Positions 1 to 6,826 of a stretch of DNA of 9,992 nt are shown here, in pieces. The notes beneath the pieces are model-generated. The model did not search any database. It was not told the origin of the DNA and saw only the letters and a list, made by a program, of their open reading frames with translations. The translations under genes were made by a program, and so were the position numbers. The DNA lies in NCBI GenBank assembly GCA_004297575.1, contig SCSR01000039.1:1-9992 (forward strand). The letters are read 5' to 3'. Every line of letters begins with the position of its first letter. Within the stretch, counting starts at the first letter, position 1. Source of the stretch: an archaeon (GTDB lineage: Archaea; Aenigmatarchaeota; Aenigmatarchaeia; CG10238-14; SCSR01).

Positions 1-29
1 TTGGGCTTGCTGAAAAAGAGGTATGGATA

Positions 30-449
30 ATGAAAGTATACGATGCAGAAAACCAGATATTGGGAAGGATGTCGTCAACGGTAGCCAAGCAGCTGCTGAA
101 CGGCGAGAAGGTCACCATAGTCAATTGTGAAAAGGCTGTGCTTTCAGGGAATGCCAAGTCGAAGAAAGAATTCTACAGCCACCGCGTCAAGCGTGGAGAC
201 CCTATACACGGTCCTTTCTTCCCAAAGCAGCCGGACAACATCTTCCGCAGGACAGTCCGTGGCATGTTGCCATGGGACAGGACGAGGGGCAGGGAAGCGT
301 ACAAGAATTTGAAGGTCTTCATAGGCATTCCAGAGGAATTGAAAGGCGCTAGTTTTGAAAAGATTGGCGAGGCTGATGCAGCCAAGCTTAAGAGGAAGTA
401 CATGACATTAAATGAAGTGTCAGCGGCAATAGGTGGCAAGAAATGGTAA
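30..449 (+). CDS. rpl13: Ribosomal protein uL13 (L13p)
   Basis: This 139-aa protein is the large-subunit ribosomal protein uL13, which binds 23S rRNA. The N-terminus (VYDAENQILGRMSSTVAK, residues 3-20) and the central PWDRTRGREAYKNLKVF segment are typical of archaeal uL13, and the length fits the family. The ATG start is supported by a Shine-Dalgarno match GAGGT at 18-22, seven bases upstream and complementary to the 16S 3' tail in this window. Its 3' end overlaps rps9 by 7 bp, the usual archaeal order rpl13-rps9. A TAA at 28-30 shares its last A with this ATG and could end an upstream gene, but only nine codons of that gene would be visible. Confidence 0.96.
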   Translation: MKVYDAENQILGRMSSTVAKQLLNGEKVTIVNCEKAVLSGNAKSKKEFYSHRVKRGDPIHGPFFPKQPDNIFRRTVRGMLPWDRTRGREAYKNLKVFIGIPEELKGASFEKIGEADAAKLKRKYMTLNEVSAAIGGKKW

Positions 450-871
450 AGACCAAGTCGAAAGTGATTTTCCAGACAGGCAAGAGAAGGCTGGCGATTG
501 CCAGGGCGAAAGCGGTCGCAGGCATGGGAATGGTAAGGATAAACTCCAAGCCGTTGGACGCATGGGGAACCGAGCCTATGAGGTTATGGGTGAAAGAACC
601 GTTGATGCTGGCTGGGGATCTTGCAAGCAAGGTTGATATTGATGTCAACGTAAAGTCTGGCGGGATAGTAGGCCAGGCTGAGGCGATAAGGATGGCTGTT
701 GCACGCGCGTTGGTGGAATTCTCGAAAGGAGAGCAATTGAGAAACCTTTTTATGCAGTACGACAGAAATATGTTGGTATACGACCCGCGCAGGAACGAGA
801 CTCACCATGGCAGCGGCCGTGGAGCGAGCAAGCGTGGTTCAAGACGTCACAAGCAGCGTTCAAAGAGATAA
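443..871 (+). CDS. rps9: Ribosomal protein uS9 (S9p)
   Basis: This 142-aa protein is small-subunit protein uS9, whose C-terminal tail reaches the P-site tRNA. Family signatures are GKRRLAIARAKA near residue 13, the GIVGQAEAIRMAVARAL segment around residues 74-90, and a basic tail. The start overlaps the rpl13 stop, and GGTGG at 432-436 is a plausible Shine-Dalgarno sequence, so translation is probably coupled. The tail ends in S-K-R, as in bacterial S9, whereas the archaeal and eukaryotic proteins I know end in S-Y-R. The glycine-rich stretch before the tail is also unusual (HHGSGRGASKRGSRRHKQR). Identity is certain; the effect of the altered tail is unknown. Confidence 0.96.
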   Translation: MVKTKSKVIFQTGKRRLAIARAKAVAGMGMVRINSKPLDAWGTEPMRLWVKEPLMLAGDLASKVDIDVNVKSGGIVGQAEAIRMAVARALVEFSKGEQLRNLFMQYDRNMLVYDPRRNETHHGSGRGASKRGSRRHKQRSKR

Positions 872-880
872 GCATCCTGA

Positions 881-890
881 TTTAAGTTTT
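881..890 (+). promoter_or_regulatory. Putative TATA box for the 910-1707 gene
   Basis: TTTAAGTTTT lies about 25 nt before the ATG at 910, the spacing expected for an archaeal TATA box driving a leaderless transcript. No Shine-Dalgarno sequence precedes that ATG. This suggests the unknown gene has its own promoter although it sits inside the ribosomal/RNA-polymerase cluster. Confidence 0.45.
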
Positions 891-909
891 ACTATCCATC
901 TACTATTAG

Positions 910-1707
910 ATGCTCGCAACTGATTATGCTACAAAATCTGACAGTTTTCCTACAGACAAACTATTCCAAGATAAGATAAAACTTTTGGGCAATTTGGATT
1001 ACCGTCAAATTACAGAGTTATTGGGCGCCAATGAGGGAGTTAGCCCTGCTGTCAAGATGGCGTGCAAGCATTACTCCATAATAATTGAAGAGTCAACTTT
1101 TGAACAAAAGGCAAGTAAATTGAAAATCATGCCAAGCCATCTCATATTGTATATGAATAGCCTGGCACCATACATCAAGGCTATTAGAGATTTGGACATG
1201 ACCGAAATAGAGGCATATTTTAATGATCCGGCTATTGTTGGTGTGACTGCTGTTAATTGTCCAGGCTATCAAGATTTGATAACATGTCCTTCGCTTAAGC
1301 AGGTTGAGACGTACCAGAAGAAGAGTAAAAGTGCATCTGTCGATCGTGAAGAGGTGACAATTGTCAATCAAAGCGTTGAACTACCCGAATTCGACAGCCC
1401 CATAGTAGAGAAAGATGTGATAGTACCTAAAAAGAAAGACGTGTTGCCACACAAAAAAATAAGAGAAAAAACTCCTTACAAAAGTCAAGTTCCACGTGCC
1501 GAAGAACTTTTCGACATGTCTAAAGTACCCACTGAGATAACACTTACTGTAGAAGAGGAGAGATTTTTGAGAACCATGCCAAACAAGACAATGACACTTC
1601 GTTCGGAAACCAACCATATGAAAGAGCTTGGTATAGTGTCGTCCATAGATTATTACTTGTTAAGAAACCGCTTGATGGACAAGGGAGTTCCTATATCCTA
1701 CGCGTGA
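910..1707 (+). CDS. Unrecognised 265-aa protein between rps9 and rpoN
   Basis: I do not recognise this family. The protein has no signal peptide or membrane segment. Residues 15-105 look like a compact helical domain, and residues 63-88 (TFEQKASKLKIMPSHLILYM...) resemble a helix-turn-helix. Residues 135-205 are a lysine- and glutamate-rich, low-hydrophobicity linker. Residues 208-263 look like a second small helical domain, possibly winged-helix-like. Two cysteines (117, 126) are too few for a convincing metal site. By eye the gene is richer in A/T than the flanking ribosomal genes and uses more A/T-ending codons. It separates rps9 from rpoN, which are normally adjacent in archaea, and it appears to have its own TATA box. 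A DNA- or RNA-binding role is possible but is only an inference. Confidence 0.8.
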   Translation: MLATDYATKSDSFPTDKLFQDKIKLLGNLDYRQITELLGANEGVSPAVKMACKHYSIIIEESTFEQKASKLKIMPSHLILYMNSLAPYIKAIRDLDMTEIEAYFNDPAIVGVTAVNCPGYQDLITCPSLKQVETYQKKSKSASVDREEVTIVNQSVELPEFDSPIVEKDVIVPKKKDVLPHKKIREKTPYKSQVPRAEELFDMSKVPTEITLTVEEERFLRTMPNKTMTLRSETNHMKELGIVSSIDYYLLRNRLMDKGVPISYA

Positions 1708-1720
1708 TTAACAAACCGGA

Positions 1721-1732
1721 AAAATATTTAAA
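1721..1732 (+). promoter_or_regulatory. TATA box upstream of rpoN
   Basis: AAAATATTTAAA is preceded by a purine-rich CCGGAA, like a BRE-TATA pair. Its centre lies about 32 nt before the rpoN ATG, so the predicted transcription start would leave a leader of only a few bases. It lies just after the stop of the preceding unknown gene. Confidence 0.6.
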
Positions 1733-1758
1733 CCCAACAAAGACATAATTAAGATACT

Positions 1759-1953
1759 ATGATGATACCAGTCAGATGTTTCAGTTGCGGCAAGGTAGTC
1801 GGCCAATTGTACGAGGATTACAAGAAGAGGACTGCTGCTGGCGAGGACCCGAAGAAGGTTATGGATTCTCTTGGATTGAAGAGATACTGCTGCAGACAAT
1901 TATTCCTAGGACACGTTGACCTGTTGAAAGAAGTCTCCAAGTTCAAAATCTGA
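1759..1953 (+). CDS. rpoN: DNA-directed RNA polymerase subunit N (RpoN/Rpb10)
   Basis: This 64-aa protein is the small zinc-binding subunit equivalent to eukaryotic Rpb10, which joins the RpoD-RpoL platform in polymerase assembly. The family motif is complete: IPVRCFSCGK at residues 3-12 and LKRYCCRQLFLGHVDLL at 40-56. The expected zinc ligands are Cys7, Cys10, Cys44 and Cys45. The start is ATGATG, so Met1 or Met2 (1762) could initiate. A promoter lies directly upstream, and rpoK follows 51 bp downstream. Confidence 0.97.
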   Translation: MMIPVRCFSCGKVVGQLYEDYKKRTAAGEDPKKVMDSLGLKRYCCRQLFLGHVDLLKEVSKFKI

Positions 1954-2004
1954 GGCATAGAAAGGCTTTAATAGGCAGGAAATGAAATTTAACATCTTGG
2001 TGAT

Positions 2005-2265
2005 TTGTTGGTTTGGCAAGATGATAGGTTGACAAGATTCGAAGTGGCAAGATTGCTCGGTGCAAGGACATTGCAAGTTGCGCTCGGTGCCCCGGTTCTG
2101 GCAAAGACTGATTTTACTGATTCTGCTAATATTGCAAGGGTTGAATTCAGGGAGAAACTGATTCCGATAACTGTCAAGCGCAAGCTTCCGAACGGGCAGG
2201 AGCAGGTTGTCAAAATCAAGCAAGCTGTAGATAATTGGCTAATCGAACACAAGGGCGAAATTTAA
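2005..2265 (+). CDS. rpoK: DNA-directed RNA polymerase subunit K (RpoK/Rpb6)
   Basis: This 86-aa protein is the Rpb6/omega equivalent that helps hold the polymerase core together. The diagnostic segment is LTRFEVARLLGARTLQVALGAP (residues 9-30), followed by IPITVKRKLPNG (53-64). The start is uncertain because no in-frame ATG exists: a TAA at 1990-1992 limits the upstream end, and TTG codons occur at 2005 and 2008. GGTGAT at 1999-2004 perfectly matches the AUCACC of the 16S tail but lies unusually close, favouring TTG 2008 slightly on spacing. A TTG at 2029 would remove residues before the conserved block. Its 3' end overlaps the convergent membrane-protein gene by 4 bp. Confidence 0.93.
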   Translation: MLVWQDDRLTRFEVARLLGARTLQVALGAPVLAKTDFTDSANIARVEFREKLIPITVKRKLPNGQEQVVKIKQAVDNWLIEHKGEI

Positions 2266-2275
2266 TTCTTTTTTA
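2261..2275 (+). terminator. T-rich archaeal terminator after rpoK
   Basis: The rpoK stop is embedded in TTTAATTCTTTTTTA, a T-rich run on the coding strand of the kind that terminates archaeal RNA polymerase without needing a hairpin. It also lies within the 3' end of the convergent gene. Confidence 0.4.
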
Positions 2276-2684
2276 CAAGATGCTCTGCCATCAATGCATA
2301 TGCAAGACCTGCAACAATCAGCACAGGTATTGTCTGGTAAAAGTTGCGTATCAATCTGAAACCGAAGAACCCGGATGCAACGAGCCACAAATCAAATACA
2401 AAATAAATCACTACAAGTGATGTAAGAAGGATTTCCTCGGCGTGTGGTACTTTGTCTACGCGCGTTACGACACGACTGAAAAGTTTCAAGGCAAAATAAT
2501 ATAATGGAAGTACGAGAGGCACCAACATAGGCACATAGTTTATCCCAATCAGATTGACTAGAGGTATCCACAACGGATTTCCCTCCGCACCCCTTATCGT
2601 ATCAATGAAAGCATCCACAAAAATAAGGATGGTAAAAATTATCCAGCCGACACGCTTGGACAGGAAAATATTTTTCACTGGCAT
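2262..2684 (-). CDS. Small four-helix membrane protein, unknown function
   Basis: This 140-aa protein has four predicted membrane segments at about residues 12-29, 45-68, 84-108 and 116-133, with short basic ends (MPVKNIFLSKR and HLVKKN). An acidic Asp in the first helix followed by GAEGNP (32-37) recalls small membrane proteins of the DUF5658 type, but that resemblance is only from memory. The gene starts 30 bp after the argS stop on the same strand and is probably co-transcribed with it; no clear Shine-Dalgarno sequence is visible. No function is proposed. Confidence 0.8.
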   Translation of the reverse strand: MPVKNIFLSKRVGWIIFTILIFVDAFIDTIRGAEGNPLWIPLVNLIGINYVPMLVPLVLPLYYFALKLFSRVVTRVDKVPHAEEILLTSLVVIYFVFDLWLVASGFFGFRLIRNFYQTIPVLIVAGLAYALMAEHLVKKN

Positions 2685-2714
2685 AAATACAATTCTATTT
2701 TTCCGCTTAAGAGT

Positions 2715-4400
2715 TTACATCTTCTCAGGCACAGGCATTGCCAACAACTCTAGACATTTCTTCATTGTATCCTTCGTGGCTTGTACCAACGTCAAACGGA
2801 AATCTCGCGTGGTGACATCTTCGGCGCTTAGCACATGGCATTTCTCGTAGAATGAATTGAACTCGGTTGCAAGGTCGAATGTGTAATTGCAGAGCACGTT
2901 TGGTTTCATTTGTGTTGCTGACGATACCACTACATCACTGAATTCTGAGAGCTTTTTGGTAAGCATTATCTCATGCTGGTTTAGTTTCGGCAGGCTTGCA
3001 ATCTTTTTGTATTTCTTGGCTTTGCGCAGTATTCCCATGCATCTCGTGTACGCATATTGCAGATACGGCCCGGTATCGCCATCAAAACTGAGCATCTGCT
3101 TCCAATCGAATATTATCGGGCTTTGGGTCTCGATTTTCAAGATGGCATACTTCAATGCACCGATCGCAATTTTATTTGAAATGCTGAGCTTCTTCTGCTT
3201 CGGCAATTTCGGATTCCTCTTTTCGACTTCTTCCAAAGCCTGTTTTGCCAAACTCTCGATGACTTCATCGATCATCACCGCCCTGCCTTCCCTCGAAGAC
3301 ATCTTGCCTTCAGGGAGATTGATATGCTCGAATGACAAGTGATGGCATCTTTTTACAAAACCGTATCCTAAAAGTTCCAAGACTTTGAACAGTTGCTTGA
3401 AATGCAAGTTCTGTTGTGAAGATACTGTCCACACAGACTCGTTCAGATTATACTTTTTGAACTTGTATGCAGTCAAACCCAAATCGCTTGTTATATACAA
3501 TCCCGTCCCATCAGACCTCAACAGGATGGTATTTGGCAACCCATGTTTCTCTAGGTCTGCTACTATGGCTCCTTCCGGAGACTTGAATGCTATATTCCTC
3601 TGCAAGGCTTCGTCAACCATTGCCTTGCCAGCATCGCGGAAATCACTTTCGTAAAAGTAAATATCGAATTTTATCCCCAGGCTCTTGTAAGTTTCATTGA
3701 AACCTTTAACGCACCATCCGACAATCTTGTTGAACATCTTCACTGCATTTGGCTCTTTATCTAACTCGAACTTCCTCAACAGTTCTCTTGCCTTTTCATC
3801 ATACTCAGGATGTTTCTCCAAATCATCATGGAATTTCACATAATATTGCCAAAGCCATGCATCAGGTTTGCCTTTAGGTTTCTTGCTATCAGCAAAGATT
3901 TTGTAAGCTGTCACCAGTCTGGCGACTTGCAATCCTACATCATTCATGTAATTCGCTTTGATTGCTTTGTAGCCGAGATAATTGTAGGTGTTGGCTAGCG
4001 CGTCGCCAAGAAACGTGCCTCTAGCATGGCCTATGTGCATAGGATGAACCGGATTTGGCTGGGAATATTCGACCATTACCTTTTTCTTCCCGCCGATATC
4101 AATCTTCTTTTTCAAAAGTATTTGCGTTATTATCTTCTCAGCAATTTTTTCCCAATATAAGAAAAAGTTCACGTAAGGTCCTCGTGCTTCCACTTTGAGC
4201 AGCAACGGATGTTTGGAGACCTGGATGCTCTTCACGATGTCGTTGGCAATCTCATTCGGACTCTTTCTCCTGATTTTTGCCAGGTCAAAACAGGGAAATG
4301 CAATGTCGCCATACTCCTCCTGTGGCGGCGCTTCAAGTATGTCAGGCGTTGCCGTCACGTCAACCGACTGGAGAATTTTCAATACTTGCTCTTTCAGCAT
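2715..4400 (-). CDS. argS: Arginyl-tRNA synthetase (class I)
   Basis: This 561-aa enzyme charges tRNA-Arg with arginine using ATP. Domains in order are an N-terminal ArgRS-specific domain (about 1-85, with EYGDIAFPCF), the Rossmann catalytic core with the HIGH motif (HPMHIGHAR, His122-His125), the signature GKMSSREGR (KMSS at 366-369), and the C-terminal DALR anticodon-binding domain with SFDGDTGPYLQYAYTR (about 438-453). The C-terminus LLAMPVPEKM matches the family ending, so it is full length. There is no Shine-Dalgarno sequence before the ATG at 4400. A weak TATA-like element lies about 27 nt upstream, consistent with leaderless transcription. The gene is divergent from deoxyhypusine synthase. 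Confidence 0.97.
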   Translation of the reverse strand: MLKEQVLKILQSVDVTATPDILEAPPQEEYGDIAFPCFDLAKIRRKSPNEIANDIVKSIQVSKHPLLLKVEARGPYVNFFLYWEKIAEKIITQILLKKKIDIGGKKKVMVEYSQPNPVHPMHIGHARGTFLGDALANTYNYLGYKAIKANYMNDVGLQVARLVTAYKIFADSKKPKGKPDAWLWQYYVKFHDDLEKHPEYDEKARELLRKFELDKEPNAVKMFNKIVGWCVKGFNETYKSLGIKFDIYFYESDFRDAGKAMVDEALQRNIAFKSPEGAIVADLEKHGLPNTILLRSDGTGLYITSDLGLTAYKFKKYNLNESVWTVSSQQNLHFKQLFKVLELLGYGFVKRCHHLSFEHINLPEGKMSSREGRAVMIDEVIESLAKQALEEVEKRNPKLPKQKKLSISNKIAIGALKYAILKIETQSPIIFDWKQMLSFDGDTGPYLQYAYTRCMGILRKAKKYKKIASLPKLNQHEIMLTKKLSEFSDVVVSSATQMKPNVLCNYTFDLATEFNSFYEKCHVLSAEDVTTRDFRLTLVQATKDTMKKCLELLAMPVPEKM

Positions 4401-4412
4401 GATAACAATTTG

Positions 4413-4421
4413 TTTTTAAAT
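4413..4421 (+). promoter_or_regulatory. TATA box for deoxyhypusine synthase
   Basis: TTTTTAAAT is centred 27 nt before the ATG at 4444, the spacing expected for a leaderless archaeal mRNA. It lies inside the 43-bp divergent intergenic region shared with argS. Confidence 0.55.
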
Positions 4422-4423
4422 GG

Positions 4424-4430
4424 ATTAATT
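4424..4430 (-). promoter_or_regulatory. Weak TATA-like element for argS
   Basis: On the minus strand AATTAAT is centred about 27 nt before the argS ATG at 4400. The match to consensus is weak, and the element is proposed mainly on position. It would nearly abut the TATA box of the divergent gene, so the two promoters could compete. Confidence 0.3.
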
Positions 4431-4443
4431 CTATACTATTTTC

Positions 4444-5349
4444 ATGATACCTGTAAAGGATTTCAGCCTGAAGAATGCTGGCGTGAACGATCTTGTAAAG
4501 CAGATGGAACAATCAGGCGGGTTTACTGCAAAGAAACTTGCGCAGGGAATCGATATTGTAAGGGACATGCAAAAGGAGAAGGGCTGTTTGAACTTCCTTT
4601 CCTTCCCAGCAGACATCATCGCGACAGGCACGCGCGGGGTGATAAGGGATTTTGCAAAAAACAAGATGTTCAGCATTTTCATCACAACATGCGGCATGCT
4701 CGACCATGACATTGCAAGGAGCTTCAAGGATTATTACCATGGCAGTTTTGACATGAATGACGCCGAGTTGCACAAAAAGGGTGTTAACAGGTTGGGGAAC
4801 GTACTGGTACCGAACGAGTCTTACGGCGAAGTTATCGAGGACAAGATGCAGGTATGGCTGAAAGAGATTTTCGCGGAAAAGAAAGAGCTGGCGACGCACG
4901 AACTGTGCTGGGAGATCGGCAAGAGATTGAAAGAGGACTCGATATTGTACTGGTGCTGGAAAAATAAAATCCCAGTAATTGTTCCTGGAATAACTGATGG
5001 GGCTGTTGGTTATCAGATATGGCAATTTTCGCAGAAGCAAAAAATAAAAATTGATATTTTGAAGGACGAACAGTTGCTGAGCGATCTTGTGTGGAATGCC
5101 AAGAAATCCGGGGCATTGATCATCGGCGGAGGAATCAGCAAGCACCATGTCATCTGGTGGAACCAGTTCAAGCATGGGTTGGATTACGCTGTTTACATTT
5201 CTACGGCGGTGGAGCATGATGGCAGCCTTTCAGGTGCGAGACCTAGGGAAGCAGTCAGCTGGGGAAAGATAAATGAGAAAGCCAGGTTTGTGTCGATAGA
5301 AGAGGACGCGACTATTGCTCTTCCGATTCTGCTGGCGGCTTTAATCTGA
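4444..5349 (+). CDS. dys: Deoxyhypusine synthase
   Basis: This 301-aa enzyme transfers the aminobutyl group of spermidine to a lysine of aIF5A using NAD, the first step of hypusine formation. The catalytic lysine is Lys233 in GGGISKHH (228-235), equivalent to human Lys329. It is followed by the conserved block DYAVYISTAVEHDGS and SGARPREAVSWGKI (263-276). The N-terminal NAD-binding half has ATGTRG (60-65) and TTCGMLDHDIARS (81-93), and PGITDGAVG at 181-189 fits the substrate region. Length is normal for archaeal DHS. The ATG has a TATA box 27 nt upstream and no Shine-Dalgarno sequence, suggesting a leaderless transcript. The 3' end overlaps the convergent ndk by 38 bp. Confidence 0.95.
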   Translation: MIPVKDFSLKNAGVNDLVKQMEQSGGFTAKKLAQGIDIVRDMQKEKGCLNFLSFPADIIATGTRGVIRDFAKNKMFSIFITTCGMLDHDIARSFKDYYHGSFDMNDAELHKKGVNRLGNVLVPNESYGEVIEDKMQVWLKEIFAEKKELATHELCWEIGKRLKEDSILYWCWKNKIPVIVPGITDGAVGYQIWQFSQKQKIKIDILKDEQLLSDLVWNAKKSGALIIGGGISKHHVIWWNQFKHGLDYAVYISTAVEHDGSLSGARPREAVSWGKINEKARFVSIEEDATIALPILLAALI

Positions 5350-5854
5350 ACAATTCGTCATTCTTGAACCACAAGCTAATCTCATGCTTGGCAGTTTCTG
5401 GGGAATCCGATGCATGCACCAAGTTGTAGACAGGCCTGTTCTCGATGTTTGCCTGCAATACCGAGTCGTCGCCGAAATCCCTGCGTATGGTTCCTTTCTC
5501 AGCAGTCGCAGGATCCGTATACCCGATAAGCTTCCTGACCCTGCTGATTGCATCATCGCCTTCCAAAACCATTGCAACAACCGGATAAGAAATTATGAAC
5601 TCCCTCAGCCATCTGAGAATCTTCATGCCGTATTCCTTCGGGTCTTTTGTCTTCACCCCGGCCTTTTCTGCCTTTTTGGCAATCGCCTCTCCCAATGCAT
5701 CCGGGTAATGCTTGGATGCAAGCTTCAAGTCTGCCTTGACCATCTTCATGCCGGCCACGCGCAGGCTGTTCTCTTCGAACCTGGCCACTATCTTGCCTAC
5801 CAGATTCTTCTTCATCGCATCCGGCTTGATTATGACGAACGTCTTTTCCATCAT
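5312..5854 (-). CDS. ndk: Nucleoside diphosphate kinase
   Basis: This 180-aa enzyme moves the gamma-phosphate of an NTP onto NDPs through a phosphohistidine. Motifs are FVIIKPDA near the N-terminus, GTIRRDF at 121-127, and the active-site NLVHASDSPE at 144-153, with catalytic His147. At 180 residues it is longer than the usual ~150. One insertion follows the HYP at about 49-51 (charged, roughly residues 55-85), a second precedes the active-site His (SVLQANIENRPVY), and a tail extends past the ISLWF motif. The start is ATGATG overlapping the adk stop (ATGA); initiation at 5851 would remove one Met. Coupling to adk makes an adk-ndk nucleotide-phosphorylation operon. The open frame extends upstream to 6055, but that part is only the shadow of adk. 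Confidence 0.95.
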   Translation of the reverse strand: MMEKTFVIIKPDAMKKNLVGKIVARFEENSLRVAGMKMVKADLKLASKHYPDALGEAIAKKAEKAGVKTKDPKEYGMKILRWLREFIISYPVVAMVLEGDDAISRVRKLIGYTDPATAEKGTIRRDFGDDSVLQANIENRPVYNLVHASDSPETAKHEISLWFKNDELFRLKPPAESEEQ

Positions 5855-6495
5855 ACAAATTTGTCCAACAGTTGTTTTATATCTGTGAAAACCAGCTCTG
5901 GCGGTTTGTTGCCATCGATGTCTGCAAGCTTGTCGTGTTTCCTGAAATGTTCCAGCAGCGGCTGCGCCTTGGTCTTGTACTCGTTCATGCGGCTCTTTAT
6001 CCCTTCCTTGGTATCGTCCTTCCTTTGGTAGAGCTTGCCTCCGCACACATCGCACATCTCATCCTTGGCAGGCGAGTTTGTCGCCAGATTATACGTTGCC
6101 CCGCACTTGGAACATATGCGCCTGTTCTCCAAGCGCTTCACCAGCTCGGCGTCATCCACGTCGATGTTGATCACAATATCTACCTGCAGCTTTAGCTCTT
6201 GGAAGACCTTCTCCAGAAACTTGGTCTGGTCCATCGTCCTCGGATATCCGTCAAAAACAAAATTCTTGTCGCTGCTGACAATTTTCTCCTTCACCACTTC
6301 GTTCACCAAATCATCCGGCACGTACACGTTTCCCTCGACAAATTTTTTCACCTTCTTCCCAAGCTCGCTGCCAGATGCAATGCTCTCGCGGAACACATCG
6401 CCTGTAGAAATTCTCACCAAGCCATACTCGTCCGCAATCATCTTCGCCTGCGTACCTTTGCCTGAACCATGAGGCCCGAAAAGTATAACGATCAT
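5851..6495 (-). CDS. adk: Adenylate kinase with zinc-binding LID
   Basis: This 214-aa enzyme equilibrates ATP + AMP with 2 ADP. It has the P-loop GPHGSGKGT (7-15), the AMP-binding STGDVFR (30-36), FDGYPRT (81-87), and a long LID with four cysteines (Cys128, Cys131, Cys148, Cys151) in a CxxC...CxxC zinc arrangement. RKDDTKEGIKSR (158-169) holds the catalytic arginines. This is the bacterial/eukaryal-type Adk rather than the short archaeal AdkA. A transfer origin is possible, but the base composition looks like its neighbours. The ATG has no Shine-Dalgarno sequence and a TATA box 27 nt upstream. It is the first gene of adk-ndk, with a 4-bp overlap (ATGA). Confidence 0.96.
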   Translation of the reverse strand: MIVILFGPHGSGKGTQAKMIADEYGLVRISTGDVFRESIASGSELGKKVKKFVEGNVYVPDDLVNEVVKEKIVSSDKNFVFDGYPRTMDQTKFLEKVFQELKLQVDIVINIDVDDAELVKRLENRRICSKCGATYNLATNSPAKDEMCDVCGGKLYQRKDDTKEGIKSRMNEYKTKAQPLLEHFRKHDKLADIDGNKPPELVFTDIKQLLDKFV

Positions 6496-6517
6496 TTAAT
6501 GACATTCCATGTCCAAG

Positions 6518-6525
6518 ATTAAAAA
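6518..6525 (-). promoter_or_regulatory. TATA box for adk, possibly shared with tRNA-Met
   Basis: On the minus strand TTTTTAAT is centred 27 nt before the adk ATG at 6495. Read on the plus strand, the same A/T-rich element (ATTAAAAACT) lies about 36 nt before the tRNA-Met 5' end, so one site may serve both directions. Confidence 0.5.
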
Positions 6526-6557
6526 CTTTAGTATGCATCTCCATAAAGTAGGTTTAG

Positions 6558-6664
6558 GCTGGTGTAGTTTAGCCTGGTTAGAACGCGGCGCTCATATTCG
6601 TATGAGCTTTGACTCGAGATGATAGGAAACGCCGAAGTCCGGAGTTCAAATCTCCGCACCAGCA
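6558..6664 (+). tRNA. tRNA-Met (CAT), elongator type, with 32-nt intron
   Basis: A complete cloverleaf can be drawn. The acceptor GCTGGTG (6558-6564) pairs with CACCAGC (6657-6663), with discriminator A6664. The D-stem is GTTT/GAAC, the anticodon stem CGGCG (6586-6590) pairs with CGCCG (6630-6634), the variable loop is 5 nt, and the T-arm CGGAG/CTCCG encloses TTCAAAT. Removing 6597-6628 leaves the loop CTCATAA, the standard CAT loop of Met tRNAs. The first pair is G-C and the GGG/CCC anticodon-stem pairs of initiators are absent, so it is elongator-type. A tRNA-Ile2 read as CAT with modified C34 is less likely but not excluded. CCA is not encoded. Confidence 0.93.
6597..6628 (+). other. tRNA-Met intron at canonical position 37/38
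   Basis: The precursor folds as a bulge-helix-bulge. The central helix pairs CTCA (6591-6594) with TAGG (6623-6626), with one C-A mismatch at C34. The 5' bulge is T-A|T (6595-6597), the 3' bulge is A-A|A (6627-6629), and the inner intron helix is TCGT (6598-6601) with ATGA (6619-6622). Cutting each bulge after its second base gives the CTCATAA loop. The intron start can alternatively form a six-bp hairpin with the anticodon loop. Confidence 0.88.
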
Positions 6665-6676
6665 TTATTCCCAAGG

Positions 6677-6684
6677 GTTAAATG
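6677..6684 (+). promoter_or_regulatory. TATA-like box for tRNA-His
   Basis: GTTAAATG, preceded by purine-rich AAGG, is centred about 32 nt before the tRNA-His 5' end. That allows initiation a few bases upstream of the tRNA, followed by RNase P trimming. Co-transcription from the tRNA-Met promoter is the alternative. Confidence 0.4.
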
Positions 6685-6711
6685 CTAGGCTTGCAGTATT
6701 GTTTTTAGCAT

Positions 6712-6785
6712 GTCCCGGGTAGCGTAGCCTGGTAGCGCACTAGCCTGTGGAGCTGGATGGGCGGGTTCAAATCCCGCCTCGGGAC
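6712..6785 (+). tRNA. tRNA-His (GTG) with encoded G-1
   Basis: The cloverleaf is complete and intronless. The acceptor TCCCGGG (6713-6719) pairs with CTCGGGA (6778-6784). The D-stem is GCGT/GCGC, the anticodon stem CTAGC/GCTGG encloses CTGTGGA with anticodon GTG, and the T-arm GCGGG/CCCGC encloses TTCAAAT. G6712 faces C6785 and forms the extra G-1:C73 pair, the identity element of histidine tRNA, here encoded in the gene. CCA is not encoded. Confidence 0.95.
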
Positions 6786-6826
6786 CTTACATGCGATTTC
6801 TGTGCAAAGCCGGCCCTTCTTAAAGC

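Noticed and set aside
1..30. Possible C-terminal end of an upstream gene (LGLLKKRYG, TAA overlapping the rpl13 ATG)
   Set aside because: Only nine codons are visible, they do not resemble the uL18e ending expected there, and another frame is also open, so no gene can be called.
910..1707. Assigning the unknown protein as a TFB-like transcription factor from its helix-turn-helix-like segment
   Set aside because: The resemblance covers only about 25 residues; there is no zinc ribbon and no clear cyclin repeat.
5855..6055. N-terminal extension of the ndk reading frame
   Set aside because: The extra residues are the antisense-free shadow of adk in another frame. They are rich in Arg and Gln with no conserved motif, while the NDK family start is at 5854/5851.
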